Assembly: GCA_026413225.1 (NCBI GenBank)
Contig: CM048552.1
Coordinates: forward strand, 216,218,553-216,282,552
Direction: 5' to 3'
DNA from: Otis tarda
Taxonomy: Eukaryota; Chordata; Aves; Otidiformes; Otididae
DNA: 64,000 bases
Under the pieces are notes generated by a model, which was given only the letters and a program-made list of their open reading frames with translations, searched no databases and was not told where the DNA came from. Position 1 is the stretch's first letter; each line of letters starts with the position of its first letter. Shown one piece after another: positions 11,418 to 24,059 of this stretch. The translations under genes and the position numbers were made by a program.

Positions 11418-13758
11418 ACCCAACAACTTTTTTGCCTCGGTGTTACAGCCCAGGGCCATAGCAGGTTTGTGATCCCTCGGACTAAATTAAGGTGAAACAA
11501 CACCAAATGATAGATTCAGGATTTTATTTAATGTTTGGAGGAATGACTTAACTTTGAAAACTTGGAAAGCATAAAAGGTATTGATAGCCCGGGCTCTTAC
11601 CGGAATATTTCTAAGAAGGAAAAGGAAAATAAAAAAGAGAAAGAGGAAAGAGGAAAGAGCTATCACCACCCTTGGATCCAGTGACGATGATGACAGGCGG
11701 GCGTGCGGATCCTCTGATGGGGTGGCAGGTGTGCGGCTTCTGGTGGCACGGGCGCGGTGACAGGCAGCCGTGATGGTGTTCCGCTGGGGGGGCTCGCCAT
11801 GTGGCTCCAGGAGGACGTGTCTTTTATAGTCTAATCCCCCCCTCCAGTTCTGCCCCTTGAAGACTGGGATGGTCTGGTTCCAGAGAGTTCTGAGTCCTCT
11901 GCGCAGGCGCGAAGCAGGCGCTAAATGAGTCGGAATGAGTCGGAAGCCCCTTCCTCAGATGACCGCTGTGTGACCCTTGGGCATACACGGCAAGTGGTTA
12001 ACAGGAGCCTGGGGAGCTGCCAGCCCCCTTGGGGCTTCCACCTCCCCCATGCAGACTGCACCCAGGCCACATCCACAACGTTTGAGACATCAACACACAT
12101 TAACTCTTTCAGTCCCTAACACTGAGTCTTCACTGGCAACCTCTCTTCCCACACCTCTTGAGTGGATGGACCTCAAGGCAGGGATTGAGGGAGCAAAGTC
12201 CTTCCCACTGTAAGAGAAGATTAGGTTCGAGATCACCTGGTGAACCTGAACATACGTAAGTCTATGGGACCTGACGAGATACATCCCAGAGTCCCGAGGG
12301 AACTGAATGATGTAGTTGCCAAGCCACTCTCCAAGAAATTTGAGAAGCCATGGCAGTCAGGTGAAGTCTCAGGTGACTGGAAAAAGGGAAACATTGCACT
12401 CATTTTTAAAAAGGATAGAAAGGAGTACCCTGGGAACTACCAACCTGTCAGCCTCACGTGTGCCTGGGAGATCATGGAGCAGCTCCTCCTAGAAGCTATG
12501 CTGAGGCACATGGAGGACAGGGAGGTGGTATGAGACAGCCAGTGTGGGTTCACCAAGGGCAAGCCTTGCCTGACCAACCTAGCAGTCTTCTATGATGGAG
12601 TGACTAGCTCAGTGGACAAGGGAAGAAATACTGATGTCATCTGTCTGTAAGGCCTTTGACACAGTCCCCCATAACATCCTTCTTTCTAAATTGGAGAGAT
12701 ATGGATTTGACGGATGGACTATTCAGTGGATAACAAATTGGCTGGATGGCTGCATCCAGCAAGTAGTGGTCAATGGCTCAGTATCCAGATGGAGATCAGT
12801 GGTGTCCCACATGGGTCTCTATTAGGATCAGTACAGTTTAATATCTTAAAAATTGACATAGACAGTGGGATGAAACGTACTCTCAGCAAATTTGCAGATG
12901 ACACCATGCTGTGTGGTGCAGTTGACACGGCTAAAGGACAGGATGCTGTTCAGAGGGACCTGGACAAGCTTGAGAAGAGAGCCCCTGGTAACCTCATGAC
13001 GTTCAATAAGTCCAAGTGTAAGGTCCTGGGGCAATTCACAGTTTCAGTAGTGGTTCAAGGATGAAGAGATTGAGAGCAGCATGGCAGAGAAGGGCTTGGG
13101 GGTAGTGGTGGATGAAAAGCTGGACATAAACCGGCAATGTGTGCTCACAGCTCAGAAAGCCAGCCACGTCCTGGGCTGCATAAAAAGAAGAGTGGCCAGC
13201 AGGTCAAAGGAGGGGATTCTGCCCTCTACTCAGGAGAGACCTCACCTGGAGCACTGCGTCCAGCTCTGGAGTCCTCAGCACAGGGAAGACAGGGACCTGT
13301 TGGAGAGAGTCCAGAGTAGGCCACAAAAATGATCAGAGGCTTGGAACACCTCTCCTGTGAGGACAGGCTGAGAACTGAGGTTGTTCAGTCTGGAGAAGAG
13401 CATGCTCTGGGGAGACTTTATTGCAGCCTTTCAATACTTAAAGGGGGCTTATAAGAAAGATGGGGACAAACTTTTTAGTGGGGTCTGCTGTGATAGGATG
13501 AGGGGTAATGGTTTTAAACTAAAGGAAAGTAGATTCAGACTGGATATAAGGAAGAAACTTTGTACAATAAGCATGGTGGCACACTGTCCCAGGTTGCCCA
13601 GAGAGGCGGTGGATGCCCCATCCCTGGAAACATTCCAGGCCAGGCTGGCTGGGGCTCTGAGCAACCTGATGTGGTTGGAGCTGTCCCTGCTCCTTGCAGG
13701 GGTGTTGGACTGGATGGGCTTGGATGGTCCCTTCCAGCCCAAACTATTCTATGATTCT
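11418..13758 (+). mobile_element. CR1 LINE split by a solo LTR
   Basis: A 5'-truncated plus-strand CR1. A short left piece (11418-11440, ending in the sequence for the NNFFAS block) resumes after the LTR at 12122 with the TCTTCACTGGCAACC block. It continues through reverse transcriptase (12240-12533 with KSMGPDEIHPRV; 12634-13064 with [18 protein letters not shown] and [10 protein letters not shown], the FADD-type catalytic box) and the 3' region to a TATTCTATGATTCT tail at 13758. Multiple frameshifts and stops make it non-functional. Confidence 0.88.
11441..12121 (-). mobile_element. Solo LTR of an endogenous retrovirus, inserted in CR1
   Basis: The 681-bp element starts TGTTACAGCC and ends TCCCTAACA, i.e. 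TG...CA termini. The flanks CTCGG (11436-11440) and CTGAG (12122-12126) look like a 5-bp target duplication in which each copy has one change from the CR1 sequence CTCAG. A TATA-like box (RC of TTTATAGTC near 11821-11829) and an AATAAA (RC near 11524-11530) both read on the minus strand, giving the orientation. There is no internal viral gene: it is a recombined solo LTR. Confidence 0.75.
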
Positions 13759-14335
13759 AATATTATACCCACCTTTAAGAAAGGCAAGCAGGAACTCAGA
13801 GAATCATCACTTTGTCAGGGTCATCTCCATACCCAGAAAATTCATGGACCACATTCCCTCACGATCCATTGCTGAACATATGGAGAACAAGGAGGCAATC
13901 AGGAACACTCAGCACAGATTTAGCAAGCATAAATTTTGCTTGACCAGCCTGATTAACTTCTCTGACCAAATGATTGGCTCTATGGATGAAGGGAAAGCAG
14001 TGAATGCAAAGTGCCTTGACAGCCTTGACAGTCGCTCCCATAGAATTTTCCTTTAGGACCTCAGGAAGTATGGGCTGAATGAATGGGCTGAAAACTGGCT
14101 GCACCTCTGGGCTTAAAGGATAGTGATCAATGACTCAATACGGGATTGGTGTCTGCCAGGCAACAAAGCGCACCAAGCATTCATTGGGGAGCCAATATTG
14201 TTCAGTATCTTCACCAATGTTCTATGACCACAGAGAGTGCAAATTTGCAGGTGGCACTAGGAGAGGTGGCCAATACGTTGCATGGCAGAACTTTGGTCCA
14301 GAGAGATGTCTGGAAAGTCAGAGAATTGGATTAGC
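13759..14335 (+). mobile_element. Ancient CR1 fragment, left part
   Basis: A strongly diverged plus-strand CR1 reverse-transcriptase region. It shows degraded matches to the FKKG...VSVISIPGK and MENKEAI...QHRFSKHKFCLTSL-type blocks. The same old element seems to resume at about 15640 after a younger CR1 insertion. Confidence 0.7.
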
Positions 14336-15635
14336 AGAATCATAGAATCATAGAATGGTTAGAGTTGGAAGGGACCCTCAAAGGTCATCTAGTCCAACCC
14401 CCCTGCAAGAGCAGGGACATCCCTGACTAGATCAGGTTGCTCAGAGCCTCATCCAGCCTGGCCTTGAACACTTCCAGGGATGGGGCATCCACCACCTCTC
14501 TGGGCAACCTGTTCCAGTGCTCTACAACTCTCATTGTAAAAAATTTTTTTCTAATATCTAATCTAAACCTACCTCCTTCTAATTTAAACCCATGTCGTGG
14601 TTTTGTTAGTGAGGGGGGGCCTAAGGTGGTAGCTTCTGCAGGAAACTGCTAGAAGTCGCTCCCCTTTGTTCAGTGGACTTGGCCAGGCCTAGGGCGGACC
14701 TGCTGCTGGCCAAGGTCGAGCGGATTGGTAGCAGAATGTCCCGTGATAACGCCTCTGCGATAACGTATTTAAGAAGGGGAAAACAGAAAAAAAAAGAGAG
14801 AGAAGAGAAGATGTGAAGAAGCTGAGCGGGGGCGGAGGTGCAGAGGGGGAGGCGCAGGCCTCATGGGCCTTGCAGGCCTCACCCTCTGGCCTCTCGCCAG
14901 GCAGCCGACTGGGCCCGACTTGGTCCGGCCCGGCTGCAAGAAGTGGAAAGGAGATGAGAAGTGAAGTGAACTAGATGTAAAAAGATCCTGAGAGACATCT
15001 ACCACCCTGTTGTGAGCAACGGCTGCAGACGCCAAGGTCAGTTCAGAAAGGAGGGGGAGGAGTAATGCGGCTCCTGGCCAAGATTCCCCTGCAGCCTGTG
15101 GTGACGACCATGGTGGAGCAGGTTGTCCCCCTGCAGCCCATGGAGGTCCACGGAGGAGCAGAGATCCACTTGGAGCCCGTGAAGGACCCCACACCGGGGG
15201 AGGTGGATGCCTGAAGGCGGCTGTGGCCCGTGGAGGGCCCGCTGGGACAGCCGTTCTGGAGAGACTGTACTCCGTGGAAGAGATGACCCACGCCGGAGCA
15301 GTTTCGTGAAGGACTGTGGCATAGGGGTGGGACCCCACAACGGAGCAGGGGAGGAATGCGAGGAGTTCTTCCCCCGACCATGAAGCAGAAGCAGCGGCGT
15401 GAAACAACGTATGATGAACTGACTGCAACACCCATTCCCTCTTCCCCCCCTGTGCCGCTCGGGGGGGGGAAGGTAGTAGAGATAATGTTAAGCTTGGGAA
15501 GAGGGAGGGGTGGATGGAGGTTATCCTGTTCTCTCGGAGGGTGGGGGGAGTGAGAGAGAGACTGCGTAGTCTGGTCCTGATCAGGGCTGAACTACGACAA
15601 CCCATTACCCCTTGTCCTATCACAACAGGCCCTAC
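14336..15635 (-). mobile_element. CR1 3' end inserted in older CR1, itself split by an LTR
   Basis: The minus-strand CR1 3' end begins with AGAATCATAGAATCATAG at 14336 and is interrupted at 14592. It resumes at 15600 with ACCCATTACCCCTTGTCC and stops at about 15635. A nearly identical uninterrupted copy at 48909-49405 shows that the two halves join at AATTTAAACCCATTACCCC. Confidence 0.88.
14593..15599 (+). mobile_element. Solo LTR, 1007 bp, with 5-bp target duplication
   Basis: It begins TGTCGTGGTTTTG and ends CTACGACA. It is flanked by the direct repeat ACCCA at 14588-14592 and 15600-15604. The host CR1 can be read across the site once the LTR and one ACCCA copy are removed. A TATTTAAG promoter-like box is at about 14766. 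The middle (about 15080-15360) carries short diverged repeats built on CCCATGGAGG/CCGTGGAGG and GACCCCACACCGG. No coding region is present. It belongs to the same family as the outer LTR at 59768-61536. Confidence 0.88.
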
Positions 15636-15639
15636 ATGA

Positions 15640-16370
15640 AATTCAAACCTCATGAAATTCAGTAAGGAGAAGTACAAAGTTCTGCACCTGAGGCAGAATA
15701 ACCCCATCACTGGTACAGGTTGGAAACAACTGATTGAGTTGCAGTCCTGCTGAAAATAATGTGGAAATAGGGGTGGACACTGAATTCAGAGTCAATAGTA
15801 TGTTCTCATCGCAAATAAGGCAAACAACTTCCTGAACTACGTTAGGAGAAGGGTAGGCAGCAGATCGAGGGAAATAATTATCCCCCTCCACGTGGGAGGT
15901 GGTGAAACCACACGTAATCCTATGCACATTTTTGTCTCCCCCTGTTCATGAGGGATATGGAAACACTGTAGGAGATGGGTAGGGGCTGGGCACACACGGT
16001 CAGTTTATAAGGAGAGACGGAAGAAGCTGGGCTTGCTCAGTCTGGTGATGAGCAGGCTAAGGGGCTTTTTAATGGCATCCTACTGCTACTTGAAGGACAG
16101 GTTAAAATATGATGGAACCAAGTGCTTCTTCATAGTAGCAGACAACAGAGTAATAACAATGGCAACAACTACAGCTTAAGAGACTCAGAGTGAACATTAA
16201 GGAAAGTTTTTTCACCAGGAGAGTAGTGTAGCACTGGAAAAAGCTACTCACAGAGTTTGTGAATCTTGGCTCCTTTTGAGTTTTCAAGGCTGATCTGACC
16301 TAGTATTGCTGATAGTCTGTCTTCCAATGAGAGGTTGGACTGTGCACCTCTGGACATCCCTTTTAACCAC
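15640..16370 (+). mobile_element. Ancient CR1 fragment, right part
   Basis: Degraded plus-strand CR1 3' half. It shows AAGTACAAAGTTCTGCACCTG-like, GAAGCTGGGCTTGCTCAG and TTTTTTCACCAGGAGAGTAG blocks and ends near GAGAGGTTGGACTGTG at about 16350. It is probably the continuation of the old element at 13759-14335. Confidence 0.7.
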
Positions 16371-19329
16371 GAATGGCTGTCTACTGTGAATCTCTGAATT
16401 TCATTCCATTTCTGCCACACTACTCCTTAATAATAACTTCTTGCTTTTATTATGTTCTGGTCACTCTCTATACTCACAAGCCTCTTTACTCTGTGTCACT
16501 GATAAACCTTATCAGTATACTTTTTTTTTCTTTGGCTGAGATCTTTACTGAAAAAAATTAAACAGATGAGCTCCAAAATTGATCCTTGAAAAGACAGTGC
16601 ATTTCCTCAAGCATAAAACTTCTGATTTACTAGTAATCTTTTTTTTTTTTTTGCCAGTCCTCCACATCTTACAGTTTTTGTATTAATTTCTGTCTTCTCC
16701 AGTTAAATATGTAATTTCTCATGTGTTACTGTAGCACTGTGGTTCAGATAGTCTGATCAGACTTTTTTCCTGGCACAAAAAAAACCACCCCACCTTATAA
16801 AGAAAGTTGTCTAATGTGCTAGTCTGGTGTGACTTGGTAAACTTACTGTATTTGATGACATTTGCCATTTATTGTCATGTTTTCAAATTATCATTTCCCT
16901 TTAAAATCTGCTTTGAATCCTTTATACTACTGTAAGCAATCTACATTTTCCTAGGTCCTTCAGTACTCCTTTCTTCAGTATCTGTGACATTAGTTACTCT
17001 TCAGCCCCACGGCATTACCCCAGATGATAAACCAACCCTCCTCTCGCACCTGCAATTTGTACACAAGTGCTGCCTCCGCTTAGAGACGGAAACTAGTGGA
17101 TTCCTTTTGGTCTCCTCGTAAATTCTAATTTACTATGTATTCTTGGAGCCCCTTGGCAAGACAGGGGAGAAGAGATTCACATCGTGCTTGGACATTCAGA
17201 GATCTTGGACAGTCTTTCTGACATGCAAGTATCTTTGGAGCTGTATGTGGACTGGTAGGAAAATGTAAATCAAGCTATGCCTTGTAAGAGCAACCGAGAC
17301 ACAGAAACAAGAGCAGAAATACGCTATTCAGCTATTCAGGGCAGAAAGTTACTGGTAGAAGTAAAGGTTGGGACAGGACTGCAAGGCTCCCAGCTGTGTC
17401 ATGCCTTTTGATAGAATTATTAGTAATATGGAGACCAGAGTATGGAGAAGGGAGAAAAATTTGAAGATGACAGAGTTATTTGGATTAATCAGTGCTTTTG
17501 TGAACTTCAGAAATTGAAATAACATAGCAGTTGGTGAAACATGGCAAACTGGAGTCAGTAGTGACCAAAACGTAGCTGGAAGGCAACACAGAAAACATGC
17601 TCTCTGCATGCTTTGTGTTCCCTAGATCTACAGGCAAATATCACAACGTACTGGGATGTTGTGCTGTCTCTCAGGTTGCTGTTCTGCCAGCACGGTGACC
17701 CTGATCCGGGAGTTGTGCACATCTCAGAAAGGGCTTTGCATGTTCCCACCCTCACCCATAGCAGGTGTGAAGTGGTCTGGCAGTTTAACACCTTCCTTCT
17801 AGATGGCTTCTTGCTCCCGAACCGGACAGGAGCAATCTGGGAGATAGCCCAGCAGGACTGGGTAAGTTGCTCAGAGGCAACTCTTGCAGGCTAGAGTCTG
17901 GCTCGAAAGTCTCAAACAGGAAATCCTTCTAGGATGTGCTTAGGGTCTGATGCCCGGACATTCACAGCAAGCAAAGGCTTCCTGCATTCACAACGGAGGT
18001 TAAAAATAAAAGAAGGCAGGCACCTGCTAGGAGCATACATGGCTGGGGCCGGGACAGTGGCGGGGGGATGTGCGGTTGGGAGGGAAGTGAGGGGACAGCT
18101 CTCCCTAAGACAGGAGTAAATTTTTTTTGGGTGAGATCCCAGGTTTGCCTCTGCCATTTGGAATGCTCTTGAAATCCATGAAATACAGAGAAAGAGTTGC
18201 AAGATAATTTCACCTAGCAAATGGAGCTCGTACCTCAGGTTTGCGGCTCTACATTCACAGCCTCGTCAAAATGAAATCCTGCTAGTGCACTGCTGCTGGC
18301 TGTAACCGGACTAGATAGCTTTGAGCCTTACAGCAGAGAGTTCTTCTGCATCTTCTGATGTCTAGATGGACACAAAGCTCCTGTCACATTAAGTTCTTGC
18401 AACAGGCATATTTCTGTGCCATAGGGTTTGTTCATTAGCAGCCTGGAGCCGTGAGTGTAAGGTCCTCTCCCTGGGCTGCATGTGATGAATGGTTTTAGGG
18501 CAGAGCACGTAGAGTTTATGGCTTCTGTTGTTTATGAGAATGTTTACAATCTTGGAAATATGGTGAAGGTCTGGCAGTGTTGGAAGCAGCTGGACTGAGC
18601 AGTGGTCTTAACATCACACTTATGCTACATCATGCTTGAGGTAAGGATGCTCAGCCATCACCTCCCTTGCTTCCCATCTTCCTCATAGTAGCCTGGAATG
18701 ACTTCCACAGTCTGTTTTCTTGGGCTCTATCTAGCACAGTTCTAAAAGCCCTGAACACTTGATTGTCAGCCTTGCCTCCTTTTTTAGAGAAATTCTCTAG
18801 CACAGCAAAACTTGTGAAATAGTTGGGCTTAAAATGTTGTTCCTTGCTACCTCCTTGTCTTGAGCTTACATTACACCATGCACCTTGCAGGCTGGGAGTC
18901 TCACTGCTCATCATTTCATCTGTCCCAGCCCTGGGCTTGTTCTTAATTTTGCCAGTTCCCTGCATTCCCAACTAGCAGCTCTCTTGTAATTCAGCTTGAG
19001 ACTTCTCAAACAGCTCATTTATTATTATTTTAAGTTACAGCAGCATCTAAAGGTTAAGACTTCAAGTGCAGCAATAACACAATTCATGTCCAGAAGACAA
19101 AATAATCAAAAGTCAAGACAAGTAAGTAAACAAAACAAAGAGCATGGAAGCATAAGGCTACAAGTGAGTAATATTTTTTGCAAGTACTTTCTAAACAGCA
19201 TGGCATAGGCAGATTTTAAACAGTACCAAAAAAAATCTAGGGCTATCAGTTGCTTCATTCCCATACCTCAAAGAGGGTTCAGTTGAATCCAGAAGCCCCT
19301 GTCATGCTCAGCAGATGTGCACCTAACTA
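16371..19329. other. Intergenic, AT-rich, no gene recognised
   Basis: No exon, CR1 or LTR is recognised here. Reading frames such as 17613-17894 (+) and 18651-18971 (-, 106 codons) show no known domain and no convincing splice context. Short T-runs occur near 16520 and 16640. Confidence 0.55.
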
Positions 19330-19679
19330 GTTCTTAAAGTCCTCCCATAATGAAGACTTCATAACCCTGCCAGTCAATTTATGCAGTCCTAAATTGTCTT
19401 TGCTATTATTTAAACCCATTATTCCTTGTACTATCTGTCATGAACGCTGGAAGATTGTTCTCTTTGCAACCAGCTTCTACAAATCAAGGTGGTTATCATA
19501 TATTCTCACTCTTCTTTAAGCTGAACTGCCCCAGAACATTTATTCTTTCCATGTTGTATCTTCTCAACCTTTAATAATCTCCTCCGGGCTTTCTCAGATT
19601 TGTCTACATTCTCTGAAGTGCACTGACTAAGACTGGACATAGTACTGTGACTAAGGGCCTTATCATAGCAAAGCAGAGA
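19330..19679 (-). mobile_element. Ancient CR1/L3-type fragment
   Basis: Minus-orientation remains of an old LINE 3' region. They follow the order seen in CR1: CCCATTATTCCTTGTACTATC, then CTGAACTGCCCCAG, then a degraded TCTGGACC-like part ending ACTGGACATAGTACTG. It is much more diverged than the neighbouring CR1 pieces. The exact LINE family is uncertain. Confidence 0.55.
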
Positions 19680-19903
19680 CAGAAAGTAGATTCAGACTGG
19701 ATATCAGGAAGAAATTTTGTACCATGAGCATGGTGGCACACAGGCCCATGTTGCCCCGAGAGGTGGTGAATGCCCCATCCCTGGAAACATTCCAGGCCAG
19801 CAACCTGATGTGGTTGGAGCTGTCCCTGCTCCTTGCAGGGGAGTTGGACTGGATGGCCCTTTAAAGGTCCCTTTCCACCCAAACCATTCTGTAATTCTAT
19901 GAT
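19680..19903 (+). mobile_element. CR1 3' end
   Basis: A 5'-truncated plus-strand CR1 with GTAGATTCAGACTGGATATCAGG, GTTGCCCCGAGAGGTGG and CTGCTCCTTGCAGGGGAGTTGG blocks and a TTCTGTAATTCTATGATT tail. It is placed directly against the older minus-strand fragment. Confidence 0.88.
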
Positions 19904-22900
19904 TTATACCATTTCATATTATGTTATTTTGGTTTTGCCACAGCATGCCCTCAGCTCATTCATGTTCAACCTACAGGTCACTATAAACTACACACAGAGA
20001 ACTACTGTATAGACTGACGTTCCTCAGTCTGTATCCGTACAGCTTATTATTCCTACCAAGAGGGTAACCTTCCTACCAAGGAATAATAATAATTTTAATA
20101 TTTCTATCAATGTTCTTTAGTATCTTTACTAATAATCTACAAGAAAGTATGGACTGACTAAACAGAAGCAGATGGAACAATACGGAAATTGTATTACTGC
20201 AGCTTTAGTGATGTAAATTTAATGTTCAATATTTATAAAGACTGTAGAAAACCGAAAGTGGTCAGAGAAGAGTTGTAAGAATGAGTCAAGATCCATGGAA
20301 CACTTTTCCACGTGGAGAGCTTCAGAAAGATTAAAAAAAATAAGTGATTTCTAAGGATCTGTAAGAAAGAAAATTTTAGTGTATAATGTTGTAATCCAGC
20401 AAATGGAAGCAGAATAGGAGCAATGGGGTGGAACTGCAGTTATACAAACTAAAAATAAAGAGCAATAGTTCCGTGGAAGGAGGAATTAATCACTTGAATA
20501 ATTAAGAAAAAGGCATAACAGATTCCGAGGAGTCAAGGTTGTCTATCTTTGGCTGGATTGGGTGCTGGGCCATCTTGTCTAGGCTGTGCTTTCGCCAAGA
20601 AAGGTTCGACCAGATGATCCTTGAGGTGCCTTCCAACCTGGTATGCTGTGATGCTATGATTATATTATTTTTCTCAGGAGATGTGCTAGCTCAGCAAAAG
20701 TTATGGGGTTTGAAAGAGGAGTCTCTCCCTGAGGTTCTGTGAGCTTTGTGATTCCCAAAAGTCACAGACAGCATCACCCAGCCCTAGCGTCTGAACTGCC
20801 CTCTGAATCTGTGTGCTGCTTGCCCCATTAAACTCTTCGCAAAGAGATGGCTGAACTGTGTCAAACCAAGAAACCAATTTTATGATAAGAAAAGGGAATG
20901 AGAGAATGATGAGAAGGAAACCATCTAATACATTTTAGTCTGTGAGCCAAGACAAAACTGAAATCAACATTTCCAGAGAGGGGAGCTGACTGAGCTGAGC
21001 CCTGTGCTACTGACTGCTCTACTTCCTGTCCTGGCTTCTTCCATCCTCCTCTTCTGGAATCTCTTCATCCACGTTTCTGCAGCAGGGTGACCTCATTTGG
21101 CAGCAGCCTCTGCAAGCATATGCTGACTTAAGTGCACCATTCTCATAGGTGCCTCTTAGAAAGCTGCTCACTAAGGCCTGGACTTCCTCCCTGGTAGCAA
21201 ACAAGTCTCCTTCTGTTCCCCTGAAAATCAGCTGGGAGGAAGCGAGATGGGGAGGTGGTTTCCGAAAAAACTGTGGATTGTGATTACAGACGTAGTCTCA
21301 GAATCCATGGAGTGGGGGTGGGGAGCACAGGAGCTGCACGGGGAATCCAGATTATTTTCCAGTGAGGTGAACACGTGCCTTTGATCAACAGTGTTCACAG
21401 ACAGATACAAGTTTGACGGCAAAGGGCCTGCTAGTGATTTGTAAAAGGAAGAAAACAATTTGAGGAATATCCCTTCCCAAAGAACATGGCTTTTGCTTTG
21501 GAGGAGCTTTCTATATATAGTGAGGTGATTATTTCAGAATGGAAAATGTTTGTTCAGGAAGGAAAAGCTCTGAGATCAGCAGAGTCAAGTCTCACCCACA
21601 CGCTGCTGACTCCGTTGGACGCTTGTGCCTGGCAGCGGGGATCCGGGAGGAGTCTGCAGGGGCGATGTGACTGTCCGGAGCCACCCGTCTGTCCCGGAGT
21701 TCTCACTCGGGAGCTTGGGTCCAAGCTCTGGTCTGTCACAGAGGGGCAGGTTCTAGAGTAACAGCTGATGATTCCTCCAGGAAAAAGAAAAATTGTCTGA
21801 CCTTCTTTTTGCCTTTGACGAATTAAGTTATCACCCACAACCGATGCACGCTGGGATGCGACAAGATACCCACAAATACACTATACTGCTGTACCTGCCA
21901 GCAGGCATATTGGCAACAGGCTGCACACTGACCAAACAGTCTGCGCTAAATATGCTGCGTGCATACATCAGAGCCGAGCTGCACTAAATATTCCAGCCGC
22001 AAATCGACCAGGAAGCTGTGGCTCCGAGCCTGGGGAGGGTGGCACAAACACACATACCCCTCTCTCCTCTCTCCGCTCCCGCAGGGAAGGAAGGAAGGAA
22101 CTGGTATGGTACAGCTCCATCTCGTGGAACTTTATGGATTACACAATCTTAATCTCATGAATATTAGTTAATTGTGTTGTAGCATTGCTTACGAGTCCCA
22201 GGCACAGACAAGTATGTGTGCTAAATTTAGCATGTTTAAATTATTTTAAAAACAACAACAACAACAAATGCACTTGCAGTTTAAGATGCTATGATGCACA
22301 TAACTTGACAAAGTTACCTAATGGTAACACCAAACACTCTAATCCAACTCACAATCTGAAAACATCTCAGAGGTTAAAAACGCACATATAAGCCCACCAC
22401 ATATCTTGAAAAGTTATGCATGCGTCCAAGTTAAATCATAGCTGCGTAGCACCTCCAACAGCAGAATCAGGCTACAAAGATTCTGCGTTACATAACCCTT
22501 AAGGGCCATAACTGACCTAGCAGAAGGAAGAAAGTAAGTTTGGTTTATGAGTCAACTTAATGATTCTTAAATATCCCAAAATAACTCAGGCCACTGTGAG
22601 GCACTGTGAGATGGAAGAAGGGACAGGTAACCCAGGGGGAATATAGGGAAGTTATGCAAGCAAGCAGATACGGGGTAGGGAAAAGCAAAGCCCACCTGGA
22701 GTCAAATCTGGCAAGAGGTGTGAAGTGCAACAAGAAAAGCTTCTGCAGCTATATCAGCAGGGTTATATCAGTTTACTGTAGATGGAGAATTTTATAGACA
22801 TGCCCCATTTTTTCCACCTTTCCTTACTGGATCCCCCACCTCATGGACACCGTCAGTAGAGCACATCAGAGAGCTTTTATAGTATCGCCTAATGAGCTTC

Positions 22901-23290
22901 TGGAAAGTATTTAGATTTTGTAAGGAAGGCAGTTATAAATGCTATAAACTGGAAATTGTTCCTTGTCTGCTTTGTGTGCCTGTGACCCAAAGGCAATTTA
23001 GTGGCTGACAAAGACTTCCATCATCAATCATAGTCAAAATCCTTCTCTGTTCATTTTAATCAAAAAGAATATCATACAGGAGAAGAGGATCATAAAGTCT
23101 GAAATGTTAAATTGAAAATCACACTAAGGCTCATCAAAGAAAAAAAGATATGAAGGCTAAACTAACACTCTGACTTTAAAATCTGTGACTCGATGCAACA
23201 GCTGTGGGACTAACCTTCTCTGCAGTTACAGAAAGTATCATGGAATTTAAATAGAAGGAGGAAAATACATCCTGTGCAGGTGTTCTTAAA
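19904..23290. other. Intergenic, mostly unique
   Basis: No exon is recognised. A possible CR1-like 3' tail (plus) sits at about 20530-20665, with CGACCAGATGATCCTTGAGG and CCTTCCAACCTGG. A small (ACA)n tract lies at about 22250-22266. The frame at 21486-21761 has no known domain. Confidence 0.5.
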
Positions 23291-23299
23291 GGTGATGTG

Positions 23300-23462
23300 A
23301 GAAGTGTCTAACCCGTCTGGTTACTGGAAGTGTTCAAGGTCGGGTTGGATGGGGCTTTGAGGAAACTGATGTAGTGTAAGATGTCCCTGCCCACAACAAG
23401 GGAGATTGGACTAGATGATTTTTAAAGGTCCCTTCCAACCCAAACTATTATCTGATTCTAGG
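23300..23462 (+). mobile_element. CR1 3'-end fragment
   Basis: Short plus-strand CR1 tail with GGAAGTGTTCAAGGTCGGG, GGACTAGATGATTTTTAAAGG and CCTTCCAACCCAAACTAT, ending in a degenerate TCTGATTCTAGGATT tail. Confidence 0.8.
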
Positions 23463-23572
23463 ATTGTAGGCTCTGTGATTATCCTCCGTGATGTTAGTGT
23501 ACTGGATGACTGTCCCCTTAGTATCTGGTGACAATGACAGTGTTCTGTGCTGATGGAAAGACAGTAAGCAAT

Positions 23573-23800
23573 CACAGAATCCTAGAATAGGTGAAGTTGA
23601 AAGGGACATCTGAAGAACTTCTAGTCAAATCCCTCTGCTCCAGGCAGTGTCAACTACAGTAGGTTGCTCAGGACTGTGTCCAGTTTTGTTTCACATTTTC
23701 TCCAAGACAGGAGACTACACAATATCCCTGAGCAACCCGATCCAGTATTTTACCCCTCTCACAGCAGAAAGTCTTTTTGTATGTTTAAACAGAATCCTGT
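23573..23800 (-). mobile_element. CR1 3'-end fragment
   Basis: Minus-strand CR1 3' end starting TCACAGAATCCTAGAATAGG, then GTTGCTCAGGACTGTGTCC and a diverged AAACAGAATCCTGTG part. It is about 110 bp from a plus-strand CR1 tail, so the two are tail to tail. Confidence 0.75.
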
Positions 23801-24059
23801 GTTTCAATTTGACAGTGTCAATGAGGTGGGATACCTTAAACAACAGTGGAAGAAGTGAGTTATGCCCTACAATTATTCTCTGTAATAAATAAAGAAGTGA
23901 AGGAGAAACAGGAAATAGAGAAGTGAAGGAAATAATGCTGAAAAGTGAGGGAGTTTGTAGTAGTCCTTGGTTTTACTAAGATTTGTTTCACAAAGCATTA
24001 TTTTCTCTTCAGAAATCTTTGCTGACTACTCCTGATCACCTTCTTGCCTTCTTGTGTTT

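Noticed and set aside
18651..18971. 106-codon minus-strand frame
   Set aside because: No recognisable domain, no CpG island and no clear splice sites. Probably chance.
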